Origin: Gudongella sp049310905
Lineage (GTDB): Bacteria > Bacillota > Clostridia > Tissierellales > Tissierellaceae
Assembly: GCF_049310905.1 (NCBI RefSeq)
Contig: NZ_JBMEMN010000008.1
Span: 18,108 to 82,107, forward strand
Length of the DNA stretch: 64,000 nt
Reading direction: 5' to 3'
The notes under the pieces: generated by a model
Told to the model about the DNA's origin: nothing
Database searches by the model: none
The model's input: only the letters and a program-made list of their open reading frames with translations
Position numbers and translations under genes: made by a program
In this document: one piece after another, positions 34,422 to 44,300 of the stretch
Position numbering within the stretch: the first letter of the stretch is position 1
Layout: every line of letters starts with the position of its first letter

Positions 34422-35411
34422 TTATATAAAAAACCTGCTATACACCCCAGCCAACCTAATTGCCTCAATCATGCTGATTTCACTGGCGATTCCCGTGCCT
34501 GCAATATCAAAGGCAGTACCGTGGTCAACTGAGGTCCTTAAGAACGGGAGGTTATTGGTTATTGATACAGTCTTTTCAAAATTCATCATCTTGGCTGCAA
34601 TATGGCCTTGGTCGTGATACAGGGATACTACCGCATCATATTTACCAGTAGCTGCGAAATGAAAAACAGAATCTGCTGGGAAGGGGCCAACTACATTATA
34701 TCCCTCATCAGCTGCCCTCTTTATGGCAGGCCTGATCTCATTCTCTTCCTCATCTCCAAAGAGCCCGTGCTCCCCTCCGTGAGGGTTAAGTGCGGCCACG
34801 GCAATTACCGGATCCTTTACACCAAGTCTCTTAAGTGCTGCGAAGGATCTTTTGATCATCTCATACAACTTCATTTCAGTGACAAGATCACAGGCTTTTC
34901 TCAATGACACATGCCTTGTCAGGAAGAATATCCGAAGGGAATCAACCTGAAACATGGTCAGGGGATTTGTGACTCCTGTAAGCTTTTCAAGCATTTCAGT
35001 GTGACCGATAAAGGGGACATTAGCTGCCCTTAGGGACTCCTTGTTTACAGGAGCAGTTGCAATGGCTTTTATCCTACCATCAATTGCAAGCTCAACAGCC
35101 TTTTCAACATACTGGTAGGCTGCCTTTCCGCAGTCACCGCTGACCTTCCCACGATTAAGGCTTTCTATGTCAACATTATCAATATCGAGAATGTTCACAG
35201 CTCCGTTCTTGTATGCAAAACTCTCTTCATCGAGGACGTTTATATCAACATTCAGTCCGCAAATTCTAAATGCTTCCTCCATTACTGCGCAGCTTCCAAA
35301 CACCACAGGTCTGCACAGCTCCAAAATCCCCTTATCAATCAATGCCTTTGCAATTATTTCAGGACCAACTCCTGCAGGGTCTCCCATTGTAACTCCAACT
35401 ATTGGCTTCAC
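34422..35411 (-). CDS. PdxA-family 4-hydroxythreonine-4-phosphate dehydrogenase-like protein
   Basis: 329 residues from GTG 35411, six bases after GGGAGGGATTAGA; the frame extends 48 bases further without a site. Family signatures are VGVTMGDPAGVGPEIIAKAL, ATAPVNKESLRAANVPFIGHTEMLEKLTG, RHVSLRKAC, ALNPHGGEHG and the metal-binding SLYHDQGHIAAKMMNFEKT. PdxA oxidises 4-phosphohydroxythreonine for pyridoxal phosphate synthesis, but no other pdx gene is near. A PdxA2-type role in four-carbon sugar-acid breakdown is equally possible. Confidence 0.88.
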   Translation of the reverse strand: MKPIVGVTMGDPAGVGPEIIAKALIDKGILELCRPVVFGSCAVMEEAFRICGLNVDINVLDEESFAYKNGAVNILDIDNVDIESLNRGKVSGDCGKAAYQYVEKAVELAIDGRIKAIATAPVNKESLRAANVPFIGHTEMLEKLTGVTNPLTMFQVDSLRIFFLTRHVSLRKACDLVTEMKLYEMIKRSFAALKRLGVKDPVIAVAALNPHGGEHGLFGDEEENEIRPAIKRAADEGYNVVGPFPADSVFHFAATGKYDAVVSLYHDQGHIAAKMMNFEKTVSITNNLPFLRTSVDHGTAFDIAGTGIASEISMIEAIRLAGVYSRFFI

Positions 35412-35504
35412 TCTAATCCCTCCCGACAATGTCATGTGCTTGCTCCAATTCAACTCCATACTTAGATTATAGGTTATATTTGAGACAAATCAAATGGATT
35501 AGGA

Positions 35505-36302
35505 TTAAATAAGATCCCGTTTGCCAAGACCCCTGATAGCCAGGAGCATCAATGTGCCAATAAGAGCAGCTGAAAGGGCAAGATAGAGAGGACTTAGACC
35601 ACCTTCAGCCAAGGCAGCAAGATTGAAGTACCTTACAGGTGACAGGAAGTTCAGGTGATTGAGATTGCCAACATACTCTATTGAAAAAGCAATGACGTAT
35701 GCGACAATAAGAACCAGAAAACCTCCAAGCATACCCCGTTTGTAATGCCCGGTTATGGACCCGAAGAGCATTCCAACAGCCGAAAAGATAACCTGTGTAA
35801 GGAATACGCCAATGGTTGAGGTAATGATATGCGGCATTATTGATTGACCATCCCCAAGAAACGGAACCAGGAATACAACTGTTCCCACAGCCGTTAGTAA
35901 AGCCAGGACTGCATTGATTATCAGCACCACTATTCCCTTCGAAAGGAGTATTGTCCTTCTGTCATAGGGCTTGGTGTATATAAAATCAGCATAATTTTCC
36001 TTTTCATCCCTTGAAACAATATAGAATCCGATGTAGACTGCCAAAGCAAAAAGCACCAGCTGATACCAATAAAACATACTGGCATATCCTCCAAGAGGCG
36101 TACTGATTGGAAATGCGTCCACACCAAAGAGGATCTTTACTATTCTAGGGAAATCTGCAACAGTGGTTTCAAGCATATCCATCTGATTTTGAAGACCCTT
36201 AAACTCAATACCGCCAAAGGCAGCTGTAAGAATAAGAATAAAGGACCATATGAGAACGAGCTTTCTCTGAAGTCTTAACTCCTTTAATATTATTGATTTC
36301 AA
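35505..36302 (-). CDS. ABC-2 type exporter permease
   Basis: 265 residues if started at TTG 36302, eight bases from GGGAGG; the GTG at 36311 lies inside the ribosome site. About six membrane segments (near 20, 60-85, 130-150, 160-185, 195-215, 240-258), with an N-terminal amphipathic start MKSIILKELRLQRKLVLIWSF. The block DFIYTKPYDRRTILLSKGIVVLIINA is shared with the second permease of the operon, which marks them as two half-permeases for one transporter. It is the last gene of the TetR-ABC operon. Confidence 0.85.
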   Translation of the reverse strand: MKSIILKELRLQRKLVLIWSFILILTAAFGGIEFKGLQNQMDMLETTVADFPRIVKILFGVDAFPISTPLGGYASMFYWYQLVLFALAVYIGFYIVSRDEKENYADFIYTKPYDRRTILLSKGIVVLIINAVLALLTAVGTVVFLVPFLGDGQSIMPHIITSTIGVFLTQVIFSAVGMLFGSITGHYKRGMLGGFLVLIVAYVIAFSIEYVGNLNHLNFLSPVRYFNLAALAEGGLSPLYLALSAALIGTLMLLAIRGLGKRDLI

Positions 36303-36317
36303 TTTACACACCTCCCT

Positions 36318-37133
36318 TTAGACAGTAATAAGGTCTTTTTTCCTGAAAATGAAATATCCCGATGTGATAAAGGCTATTACAAGGAAAAAGAGCCAGTATA
36401 CAAATCTCATGTCGTAGCCTCCCATGCTTGCTATGACCGACCCACCGAAAAATTTGGGAGGGGACAGGAACAACAGCCAGTCTAATCCTACGGTTGCAGC
36501 AAAAGTACCTACTACTACCGTTAGAAACACAACGGTCACTGCAAGTAGAAGTGGCCTTCTGTTTCTTGGCCAAATGACCCCCACAAATATCCCAAGAGCC
36601 AGATATATTGCCTGCAGCATAATCAGGGAGAAACCAAGATGCAAGAACATCCTCATGTCAAATCCCTCCGGCAGGTTGATTCTAAGGGCTGCATACGAAG
36701 AAACAAAATACACAAACCCAACGGTAAACACTGCCAATGCAGCGGCAAGCAGCTTTGAAAGGAACACCATGCCTCGATCAATAGGCTTGGTGTAAATGAA
36801 GTCTGCTGAACGTCCGGTAAAATCCTTTGTATTCACTGATAAACCTAAATGCATTGCAAGGACTGATGTTGCAAGTGTAAAGAACCAGGCATTCACAAAG
36901 CCAAACATTCCAATTGGCTCAGAAAGAAACTGTGCACTCATTCCCACGGCTTGAAGGAACTGATTTTCTGAAACCATCTGTTCCAGCTGCTGGGGATCGC
37001 CTACAACACTTTTTCCAATATCCGTGAATACAGGTATCAATAGAAATGCCAGGACTGCCATCGCCACGGACCAGGCAATAATCAGAGTTTTCATCTGTTT
37101 TAATTCATATTTGAAAACAACCAAGATATTCAC
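36318..37133 (-). CDS. ABC-2 type exporter permease
   Basis: 271 residues with six or so membrane segments: the first at about 17-37 (TLIIAWSVAMAVLAFLLIPVF), the others near 103-125, 155-175, 185-205, 213-235 and 248-265. It shares the SADFIYTKPIDRGMVFLSKLLAAALAV block with the neighbouring permease. With that protein and the ATPase it should form an exporter; the substrate is unknown. ATG 37133 begins three bases after the ATPase stop. Confidence 0.87.
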   Translation of the reverse strand: MNILVVFKYELKQMKTLIIAWSVAMAVLAFLLIPVFTDIGKSVVGDPQQLEQMVSENQFLQAVGMSAQFLSEPIGMFGFVNAWFFTLATSVLAMHLGLSVNTKDFTGRSADFIYTKPIDRGMVFLSKLLAAALAVFTVGFVYFVSSYAALRINLPEGFDMRMFLHLGFSLIMLQAIYLALGIFVGVIWPRNRRPLLLAVTVVFLTVVVGTFAATVGLDWLLFLSPPKFFGGSVIASMGGYDMRFVYWLFFLVIAFITSGYFIFRKKDLITV

Positions 37134-37136
37134 CTC

Positions 37137-38018
37137 CTACTGGTAGTAGTGGAGGAAGATTTCCTCCAGGGTTGGCTCTTCGATAAATACATCCCGTACC
37201 TTGAATGAGTTGATTCTTTGAAGAAGGTCTGTAACAGGTCCCATATAGATGAAACTGGCTGAGTTGTCCCTGATTGCAAGGTCAGCTACTCCGTCCATCA
37301 TAAAGTCCTCTTCACTTATGGCACTATCTGCAAAAATGGATACCTTCTTGTATCCGTTTTTTCTAAGCTCAGTGATGCTCTGGGTATCGATAATCACACC
37401 TTCCTTGATGATTGCAACCTTGTCGCACAATTTCTGCACTTCGCTGAGGACATGTGATGAGAAAAGTATGGTCGTTCCCTTTTCATTCTCTTCTCTTAGA
37501 ATATCGAAGAAAATCTGCTGCATAAGTGGATCAAGTCCGCTTGTGGGTTCATCAAGTATAAGAAGCTTGGGTGAGTGGAGCAGGGCGGAAATGATTCCAA
37601 CCTTCTTCTTATTACCCATTGAAAGGTCCTCGATTTTACGGCTCATGTCAAGCTGAAGCCTTTCTGAGAGCTCATCCAGTCTGGAGTTGTCCTTCTTTCC
37701 GTATAGCTCTGCAGAGTATTTCAGGAATTCCTTCGCTTTCATGTTTTCATAGTAGCTGGGTTCTCCTGAAAGATAGCCTACATCCTTTGCAATATCCGAA
37801 GCATGGGCAATACAGTCCTTGCCAAATATGGTTGCACTTCCTGATGTTGGTTTAAGAAGGGCGAGAAGGGTCCTTATGGTAGTGGATTTACCGGCACCGT
37901 TGGGACCAATGAATCCGAATATTTCACCCTCATGGACGGAAAAACTCACATCCTCGATACCTCTTTGCTTGCCGTAATACTTTTTGAGATTTTTTATTTC
38001 TACAACCGGTTCCTTCAT
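37137..38018 (-). CDS. ABC exporter ATP-binding protein
   Basis: 293 residues. Walker A GPNGAGKST at about 38-46, Q-loop region, signature motif LSMGNKKKVG, Walker B LLILDEPTSGLDP and the switch His in FSSHVLSEV are all present. The C-terminal about 80 residues are the extension seen in ABC-2 exporters for drugs or antimicrobials (CcmA/DrrA type), ending EPTLEEIFLHYYQ. It couples ATP hydrolysis to export by the two permeases. ATG 38018 overlaps the end of the TetR gene by 4 bases. Confidence 0.93.
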   Translation of the reverse strand: MKEPVVEIKNLKKYYGKQRGIEDVSFSVHEGEIFGFIGPNGAGKSTTIRTLLALLKPTSGSATIFGKDCIAHASDIAKDVGYLSGEPSYYENMKAKEFLKYSAELYGKKDNSRLDELSERLQLDMSRKIEDLSMGNKKKVGIISALLHSPKLLILDEPTSGLDPLMQQIFFDILREENEKGTTILFSSHVLSEVQKLCDKVAIIKEGVIIDTQSITELRKNGYKKVSIFADSAISEEDFMMDGVADLAIRDNSASFIYMGPVTDLLQRINSFKVRDVFIEEPTLEEIFLHYYQ

Positions 38019-38629
38019 AGATACTCCTCCTTGTAAAGATTATTCCTCAACATCTCCACAGCTTCATTGAACTGACCAATATACTTATCCAATGCTTCTT
38101 CGCTATCCAGGGCTACATTCCTGGAAAAGCCCTCGGCCATCCATATCATCATCCTCAATACAACCTTGAGGTCAACATCATCCTTGAATTTTGAAAAGTC
38201 AATGTCATCAAGGGCGTAGCTGCTTTGAAAGGACGCTGCATAATCCCTGTAGGTCTGAAGTTCCTCTGATATCTCGTGATCTGACTCAGACAGCATTGAG
38301 TTCAGGAACTTGAGGAAAAATGGCTCATCCCTCAATACACCCATCTGCTTTTCAGTGGCAACCTTCATTCTCTCAAAATAGTCCCTGGGCAGGTCTTTCT
38401 GGATACTTGTAAGCGGACCTGTTAGAACCTTTGAACAGTAGTCCACAAGATACAGATATAGACTCTTCTTTGTCCCAAAGTAGTGGAAGACCATAGACTT
38501 TGATATCCCGGCTTCATCTGCAATATCCTTGACTGAAGCTTTCTTGTACCCGTTTTCACCAAATACCTTTAGTGCTGCATCCCTAATTGACTTTTGCTTG
38601 TCTTCAGGGAGCGATAAAAAATTCTCCAT
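38015..38629 (-). CDS. TetR-family repressor of the ABC exporter operon
   Basis: 204 residues from ATG 38629 (GTG 38638 and ATG 38635 are also in frame). The N-terminal HTH is clear: IRDAALKVFGENGYKKASVKDIADEAGISKSMVFHYFGTKKSLYLYL. The C-terminal about 140 residues are the variable ligand domain. It is the first gene of its operon and faces a promoter that contains two perfect palindromes (38653-38665 and 38691-38703), so autorepression and control of the exporter by a bound ligand is likely. Confidence 0.92.
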   Translation of the reverse strand: MENFLSLPEDKQKSIRDAALKVFGENGYKKASVKDIADEAGISKSMVFHYFGTKKSLYLYLVDYCSKVLTGPLTSIQKDLPRDYFERMKVATEKQMGVLRDEPFFLKFLNSMLSESDHEISEELQTYRDYAASFQSSYALDDIDFSKFKDDVDLKVVLRMMIWMAEGFSRNVALDSEEALDKYIGQFNEAVEMLRNNLYKEEYL

Positions 38630-38652
38630 ATACATCACCTCACCATTATTTC

Positions 38653-38665
38653 GACCGAATCGGTT
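38653..38665 (-). promoter_or_regulatory. TetR operator, site 1 (near the gene)
   Basis: GACCGAATCGGTT contains the 11-bp palindrome ACCGAATCGGT. It lies just downstream of the predicted start of transcription and matches site 2 in its core. Confidence 0.8.
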
Positions 38666-38676
38666 TATCTACTTTA

Positions 38677-38705
38677 AGAATACTACTTTCGACCGAATCG
38701 GTCAA
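38677..38705 (-). promoter_or_regulatory. Promoter of the TetR-ABC operon overlapping operator site 2
   Basis: On the minus strand TTGACC (complement of 38700-38705), 17 bases, and TATTCT (complement of 38677-38682) form a good promoter. The -35 region overlaps the 13-bp palindrome GACCGAATCGGTC at 38691-38703, 38 bases centre to centre from site 1. Repressor bound at either site would block RNA polymerase. Confidence 0.82.
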
Positions 38706-38746
38706 TATATATTTTGGTGCTTTGCCATTCGAAAAACATAAAAAAA

Positions 38747-38767
38747 GATACCCGAAAAAGGGTATCA
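38747..38767 (-). terminator. Terminator of the 38.8-kb membrane protein gene
   Basis: On the minus strand GATACCC and GGGTATC form a 7-bp stem followed by TTTTTTTATG. It separates this gene from the TetR promoter. Confidence 0.85.
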
Positions 38768-38777
38768 AGATAAAATG

Positions 38778-39410
38778 TCAATTTTCAATTATTTGATCCT
38801 TGTGGTAATAATCAACTCCATCATAAACTCCAATGCGGATCTTTATTTCTCCCACAGAGATATCAAGGGCATTTTCAATTCTATTAGCGATATCTTCAAA
38901 TACAGCATCAATTCCATCAGAATCAATCTTTTCAACATCCCAGCTGAAATCTATTACATAAGAGTTCATCTGAATTCTCCTTACCAAGTCAGTCTCAAAG
39001 GCATCCTCAGCCAGATATTCCTCGTAGACGCTCATTCGATAGTCCAAATAATCAAAATCAGCTCCCAGCGATTCAGTAATAATATTTCTGATATACCTTC
39101 TGCTTCTGGCCTCGCCATATGCATCCTCATACCTGGCTTGATCCAGGGAAGAGCGGAATGTAAGGGATGGATCATTCTCAGGGTAGAGAACAAAGTCAAA
39201 CTCACCTCTCTTGTAGTCGTAGCTGGATCTTTCAACTTTAAACTCCTGGTTATACCGATCCTCAAATAGGTTTACAACAGCACTTCTTTTTTGCCACATC
39301 TCAATGGGATTACCCGAAAGAGCGATGTAGAAGTAAAGAACTATAGACAGAATAATTGCTGTAATGACACCAAGAACAATAAGCAATACTTTTTTGCGAT
39401 TCCGTTTCAT
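38778..39410 (-). CDS. Hypothetical membrane-anchored protein (YfjL-like)
   Basis: 210 residues. The N-terminus has a basic start and one membrane anchor (KKVLLIVLGVITAIILSIVLYFY). The rest is an exported-side domain with many charged residues: RYNQEFKVERSSYDYKRGEFDFVLYPENDPSLTF. The layout resembles YfjL-type proteins of Bacillus, of unknown function. It starts at ATG 39410 after a GTGAGGAT site. It is a single-gene unit with its own terminator. Confidence 0.7.
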   Translation of the reverse strand: MKRNRKKVLLIVLGVITAIILSIVLYFYIALSGNPIEMWQKRSAVVNLFEDRYNQEFKVERSSYDYKRGEFDFVLYPENDPSLTFRSSLDQARYEDAYGEARSRRYIRNIITESLGADFDYLDYRMSVYEEYLAEDAFETDLVRRIQMNSYVIDFSWDVEKIDSDGIDAVFEDIANRIENALDISVGEIKIRIGVYDGVDYYHKDQIIEN

Positions 39411-39757
39411 ATCCTCACCACCACAGATAATGTGTATTTATAATAATAATTATATCACGAAAGGATAAAGATCTTAACAGATTAATGAAATATGCTAACC
39501 TGTTAAGAATAGAAAAAGTACTATGACCATACTTGGAGATACTGATTTGAACACCATTCATTTTTAATAGATTTCTTGCATTTTGTGATATGATATATTG
39601 AAGAAGTTGACCCAGAAGAATGATAGAGTAGGGGGCAGTTTCCACGCTGCCCCGCATTGATAATAAATATTCTGATGTTTTTATTGATGAATACATTATT
39701 TTTATCTAAAAAATGTTTTTATGGGTAATAATTTTTTAGAATAGGAGATGTTAACCA
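39411..39757. other. AT-rich spacer with GC palindrome
   Basis: Between a minus-strand and a plus-strand gene. Apart from the GC-rich palindrome at 39628-39654, I see only AT-rich sequence and the AGGAGAT ribosome site of the next gene. Confidence 0.5.
39628..39654. repeat. GC-rich palindrome, dispersed copy B
   Basis: GGGGCAG (39632-39638) and CTGCCCC (39647-39653) form a 7-bp stem. The block GTAGGGGGC(A/G)G(T/A)TTCCA is shared with the palindrome at 11672-11698. Confidence 0.55.
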
Positions 39758-40210
39758 ATGAACACAATAGTAAGTGCATCGCCAAAGGACACAAATCTAT
39801 TAGCTAGTCTAGAAATCAGATCTGAATCTTATTGGGGCTATGATTCCGATTTTATGGATAAATTCAAAAGAATATACTTAATTACTGAAGAATTTATATT
39901 AAATAATCCAACTTATATTCTAAAGGACGATGAAATAATAATCGGTTTTTATGGAATATTGCTAGATAATGATGAGGTCTCATTAGAATATCTATTTATA
40001 GAGCCTGCGTATATTGGAAAAGGATATGGCAAAATGTTATGGAAGCATGCTCTTGAAGAATGTAAAAAGCTAGGCATTGGAGAGTTTACAATTATAACTA
40101 GTCCAGATGCAAGAGGGTTCTATTTGAGATTGGGAGCAACTGTTTTTAGTCAAGTAGATTCATTAATATCAAAGGGAAATAAAACTCCTAAACTTATTTA
40201 TAGATTATAA
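39758..40210 (+). CDS. GNAT-family N-acetyltransferase
   Basis: 150 residues. GNAT motif A is seen as SLEYLFIEPAYIGKGYGKMLWKHALEECKKLG, with the last strand block FTIITSPDARGFYLRLGATVF. Start ATG 39758 follows AGGAGATG. It stands alone between spacers; substrate unknown. Confidence 0.87.
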   Translation: MNTIVSASPKDTNLLASLEIRSESYWGYDSDFMDKFKRIYLITEEFILNNPTYILKDDEIIIGFYGILLDNDEVSLEYLFIEPAYIGKGYGKMLWKHALEECKKLGIGEFTIITSPDARGFYLRLGATVFSQVDSLISKGNKTPKLIYRL

Positions 40211-40272
40211 TCAATTTTCCATAAAACTTCAGAGTGACTTACTTCACAAATTTTATACTATATGCAGCAACA

Positions 40273-40298
40273 AAGAGACCTTCAGGGTCTCATTTTTT
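40273..40298 (+). terminator. Terminator downstream of the acetyltransferase
   Basis: GAGACC (40275-40280) and GGTCTC (40286-40291) form a stem followed by ATTTTTTCT. Confidence 0.82.
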
Positions 40299-40429
40299 CT
40301 GCAAGTCAAGCATCAGTCAATTATTGAAAAATATAATGATTTTAATAGAGTTAATTAACAAGAAGAAGCAGTGGGTATAATCAAAATGAGTGTTTACAGG
40401 GATATTCCACATGCAAGGGAGGAACTAAC

Positions 40430-41269
40430 ATGATAGGAGCAATAATAGGTGATATAGTAGGATCAAGATTTGAATGGAACAACCATAAGTCAAAGGAATT
40501 TGAACTTTTCACACATGAATGCCACTTCACAGATGACACAGTCTTAACCATGGCAGTAGCAAAAGCCATCATGGAAACAGAAAAAACAATCGAACCATCA
40601 CCAGGAAGATACGGCTTTGATTCAAAGTACTATACATTACTTAGTGAAATGAGCATAAAATTCATGCAGGAAATTGGTAGAAAGTATCCCTATTCAGGTT
40701 ATGGAGGAAGATTCCACGGCTGGCTGTTCTCGAATAACCCCAAACCATATAACAGCTACGGAAACGGATCAGCAATGAGAATAAGCCCTGCAGGCTTTGC
40801 AGCAAGATCTGAAACAGAAGCAATAAGTCTTACAAAAGCAATTACAGAGATAACCCATGATCACGAAGATGGACTGAAGGGAGCAGAAGCAACAACAATG
40901 GCAATATATATGGCAAGACAAGGAAACACAAAAGATGAAATAAAAGAAAAGATTTCAACAGAATACTATCCACTTGATTTTATGCTGGACGATATAAGGG
41001 AAGAGTATGCATTTGACGTATCATGCCAGGGTAGCGTACCTCAGGCAATAAAGGCATTTCTGGAATCAGAATCATTTGAGGATGCAATCCGAACAGCTAT
41101 CTCAATCGGAGGCGACAGCGATACCATTGCAGCAATAGCTGGAGCAATTGCAGAGGCACATTACGGAGTACCGGAAGACCTGAAAAAGGAAGCCCTGGAA
41201 TATCTTGATGATGAATTAAGAGGAATATATGAGGACTGGCAGGAATTCATATCTGGATGTTATAATTAA
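40430..41269 (+). CDS. ADP-ribosylglycohydrolase (DraG-like) family protein
   Basis: 279 residues. The fold's metal-binding motifs are present: GAIIGDIVGSRFEWN near the start, CHFTDDTVLTMAVAKAI (the TDD metal ligands), SYGNGSAMRISPAGFA, ITHDHEDGLKGAEA and the GGDSDTIAAIAGAIAEAHYG block. Such enzymes remove ADP-ribose from proteins or nucleic acids, or act on ADP-ribosyl-like nucleosides. Start ATG 40430 after GGGAGG. It lies 36 bases upstream of addB in the same direction and may share the transcript. Confidence 0.9.
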   Translation: MIGAIIGDIVGSRFEWNNHKSKEFELFTHECHFTDDTVLTMAVAKAIMETEKTIEPSPGRYGFDSKYYTLLSEMSIKFMQEIGRKYPYSGYGGRFHGWLFSNNPKPYNSYGNGSAMRISPAGFAARSETEAISLTKAITEITHDHEDGLKGAEATTMAIYMARQGNTKDEIKEKISTEYYPLDFMLDDIREEYAFDVSCQGSVPQAIKAFLESESFEDAIRTAISIGGDSDTIAAIAGAIAEAHYGVPEDLKKEALEYLDDELRGIYEDWQEFISGCYN

Positions 41270-41304
41270 ATAAGCAAACATCACCAGCATTGAGGGGGAA
41301 GCAT

Positions 41305-44300
41305 ATGAAAATCATTGCAGGAAGAGCAAAATCAGGGAAATCCACCTACATCTATGATGAAATTAAGAAGGAAATGGACAGCAACCCAGACGGGAGCTGT
41401 ATCCTTATTGTGCCCGAAGTGATGACATTCAGGGCAGAGAGCGACATAATCGAAAAATTCAATGATACAGGGATAATGAACATCAGAATCCTCAGCTTCA
41501 CAAGATTGGTAAACACAATCCTAGAAGAGACAGGTGGAAGCGTCCTTCCTGATATTACCCTATTTGGCAAGCTGATGCTCTTAAAGAGAGTATTTGATAA
41601 GAATTCAGACCAGCTCATGCTCTACAAAAAAGTAGCAGGTCACCAGGGCCTCCTTGTAGAGTTTGAAAAGCTGATTAGGGAACTAAAGGAAAGTAGAATA
41701 ACTCCAGAAGACCTTGAAAGGGTGATTCAAAATACCGAGAGGTCACTGACCAAAAAGAAGCTTATTGATATAAAGCTTCTTTTTAGAGAGTACAACAGTC
41801 TGACAAAAGACAATTTTCAAGATGAGGAAGACAAGCTTGAAAGTGCAATTGAAAAGGTTGAAAACTCAAATCTGATCAGGAGTTCAAAGATCTGGATAGA
41901 TGGATTTGAGAGCTTTGACAACCAGAAGCTGGAGTTGATAAGGGCACTGAAGGAGCATGCAAGGAGTGTTGAACTGACACTGAACATCGACGCATCCTAC
42001 CTGGACGAAGATCTGGCCTACGAGGATTTTGATGTATTTAAGATAATTTCGGATACATATCACGAAATGGACAGGATTTTCAAGGACGAAATAAGAGTGC
42101 AACCACTTCAAAACGGCAAATCAATGAAACCTGAAATAGAGGCCATCGAAAGGAATCTGTTCTCACTTGAACCGGAGAAGTATGGGGAGGAAACAGAGAA
42201 CATCAGGATAGCCTCAGCAATGAATCCATATACAGAGGTTGAAAAGGTTGCAAATGTAATCTGTTCACTGGTTAGGGATGAGGACTACAGATGGAAGGAC
42301 ATCAAGATTGCAACAAGCAATCTTGATTCATATAGTCTGGATATAAAAAAGGTGTTTGGAAGATACGATATCCCATATTACATGGACGAAAGAAAAGACA
42401 TCCTCTCAAACGCCATTGTCAAGAGCATCCTCTTCCTGATGGATATGCTGACTGATAACTTCAGCACGGAAACCGTCTTTAACTACCTGAAAAGCGGATT
42501 CTCTCCACTAAGTGGAATGGATGAGAACAATCAACCAGTCCCAATTGAACTAAACCATATCAATGAAATGGAAAACATGGCACTGAAATACGGAATGCAA
42601 GGTGACAAGTGGTTTATTGATGGCAATCCACAGTTAAGCCAGGTGGAAGAGGATTTTAGAAAAATCCTTGCAGCTGAGTTTGAACCCGGACGACAGGAGT
42701 TTGGAAGGCTTCAGACCGTAGGGGAATACTCAAAGTTTATTCTGGATTTTTTGGACCATCAGGACATGCACAAAAAAGTAGCCAATGAGGTTTCAGCATA
42801 TGAACAGGATAAGATGTTTGAGGAAGCCAGTGAAATGTCTCAGGCCTGGAACAGTGTGATGGAAGTACTTGAGCAGATGATCCTTATTGCGGAGAAGGAA
42901 GAGGTTTCAGTAACTGAATACAGAAAGATTCTTGAAGCAGGATTAAGCGAAATAAGAATAAGAACAATACCTCCCATAATTGACAGCATTGAAATTGGGG
43001 ATGTAAACAATATTTCAGTAAAGGAATCCAAGGTGTTGTTTATCATGGGAATGAATGAGGGAGTAATTGGAAGCACCCATGAAAAAGGGCTTCTATCGGA
43101 TGATGACAGGGAAGAAATCATAAAAACAGGCGTAAGGATAAGCAGCGGTTCAGTTTTTCAGTCATACAGGGATGGCCATATTCTCTACAAGTTGTTTACA
43201 GTACCAAAGGACAGGCTGATGGTGACATATCCTCTGGCAGGCGGATCAGGTGATTCCCTGCAGCCATCGCTATATATCAGCACCCTTGAGACGATTTTCC
43301 CTTCTTTGAAAGAGGAGTCGGATCTGTGGAGACGGGATAAATTTGAAGATGTTACGCTGGAATCAATCACATCAGGTGCCCTGATCAAGAACCTAAGGAT
43401 GTTTCTAAAAGGGGGAGAGATTGATCCGGTTTGGCTTGCAGTCTACAAATGGTATGAAGAGAACAACAATGAAAAAGCCGAGGAGATAATAGAGAGACTG
43501 ACCTATACCAAGGAGATTCCAAAGCTTGATCCTGAAACTATAAAAAGCAGGTTTGATGACAAGCTTAGCATGACGGTCTCAAAACTTGAGACCTACTCTG
43601 AATGTCCATTTAAATACTTTGTCGAAAACATCCTGTCACCAAGGGAAAGGACAATTCAAAAGGTCGAGTTCTACGATATCGGAAATGAGTACCACGATGT
43701 CCTTGAAGAATACATCAAGAGACTGATCCAGGAAACCAGGGACATAATGGATATGGATATGGAAGATGCAGAGAAGCTGATGAAAGAATCAATAGATGAA
43801 GTAAGAAGCAGGGACTCCGAAAGAAAGTACACATTTGCATCCAGCAGCCGTAATGACTACATCCAAAGGAAGCTTGAAAGGGTACTCTACAGAAATGCAA
43901 GGATAATAATGACCCAGATACAAAGGGGCAAGTTCAGGCCAAGAGCTGTTGAACTTAGGATCGGAAAGTTTGGAAGAGACAATAGCGATTATGAGCATAT
44001 TGATCCTGTCACAATAACCGTTGATGGTACTCCAGTGGAACTGAGAGGAAAGATTGACCGGGTTGACATGTATGAGGATGACAAAGGAGATATCTATGTA
44101 ACAGTAATTGACTACAAATCATCATCAAAAGCCTTGGATCTCTGTTTTGCATACGAAGGACTGCAAATGCAGCTTCTTGTCTATGTAAATGCACTTGTCG
44201 AAAAGGGAGATGCCTTGCTTGGAAGGAAGCCAAAGATTGCAGGAATATATTATCATCATGTTGATGACCCCATAATCGATAAGGATGTAAAAGACCTGGA

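Noticed and set aside
34422..34468. Longer N-terminus of the 33.9-kb lipoprotein overlapping pdxA
   Set aside because: The ATG at 34366 has GGGAGGG upstream and gives a normal lipoprotein signal; the extension would bury that signal.
38775..39269. Plus-strand 164-codon frame opposite the YfjL-like gene
   Set aside because: No ribosome site; the minus-strand frame has a signal anchor, a start site and a terminator.
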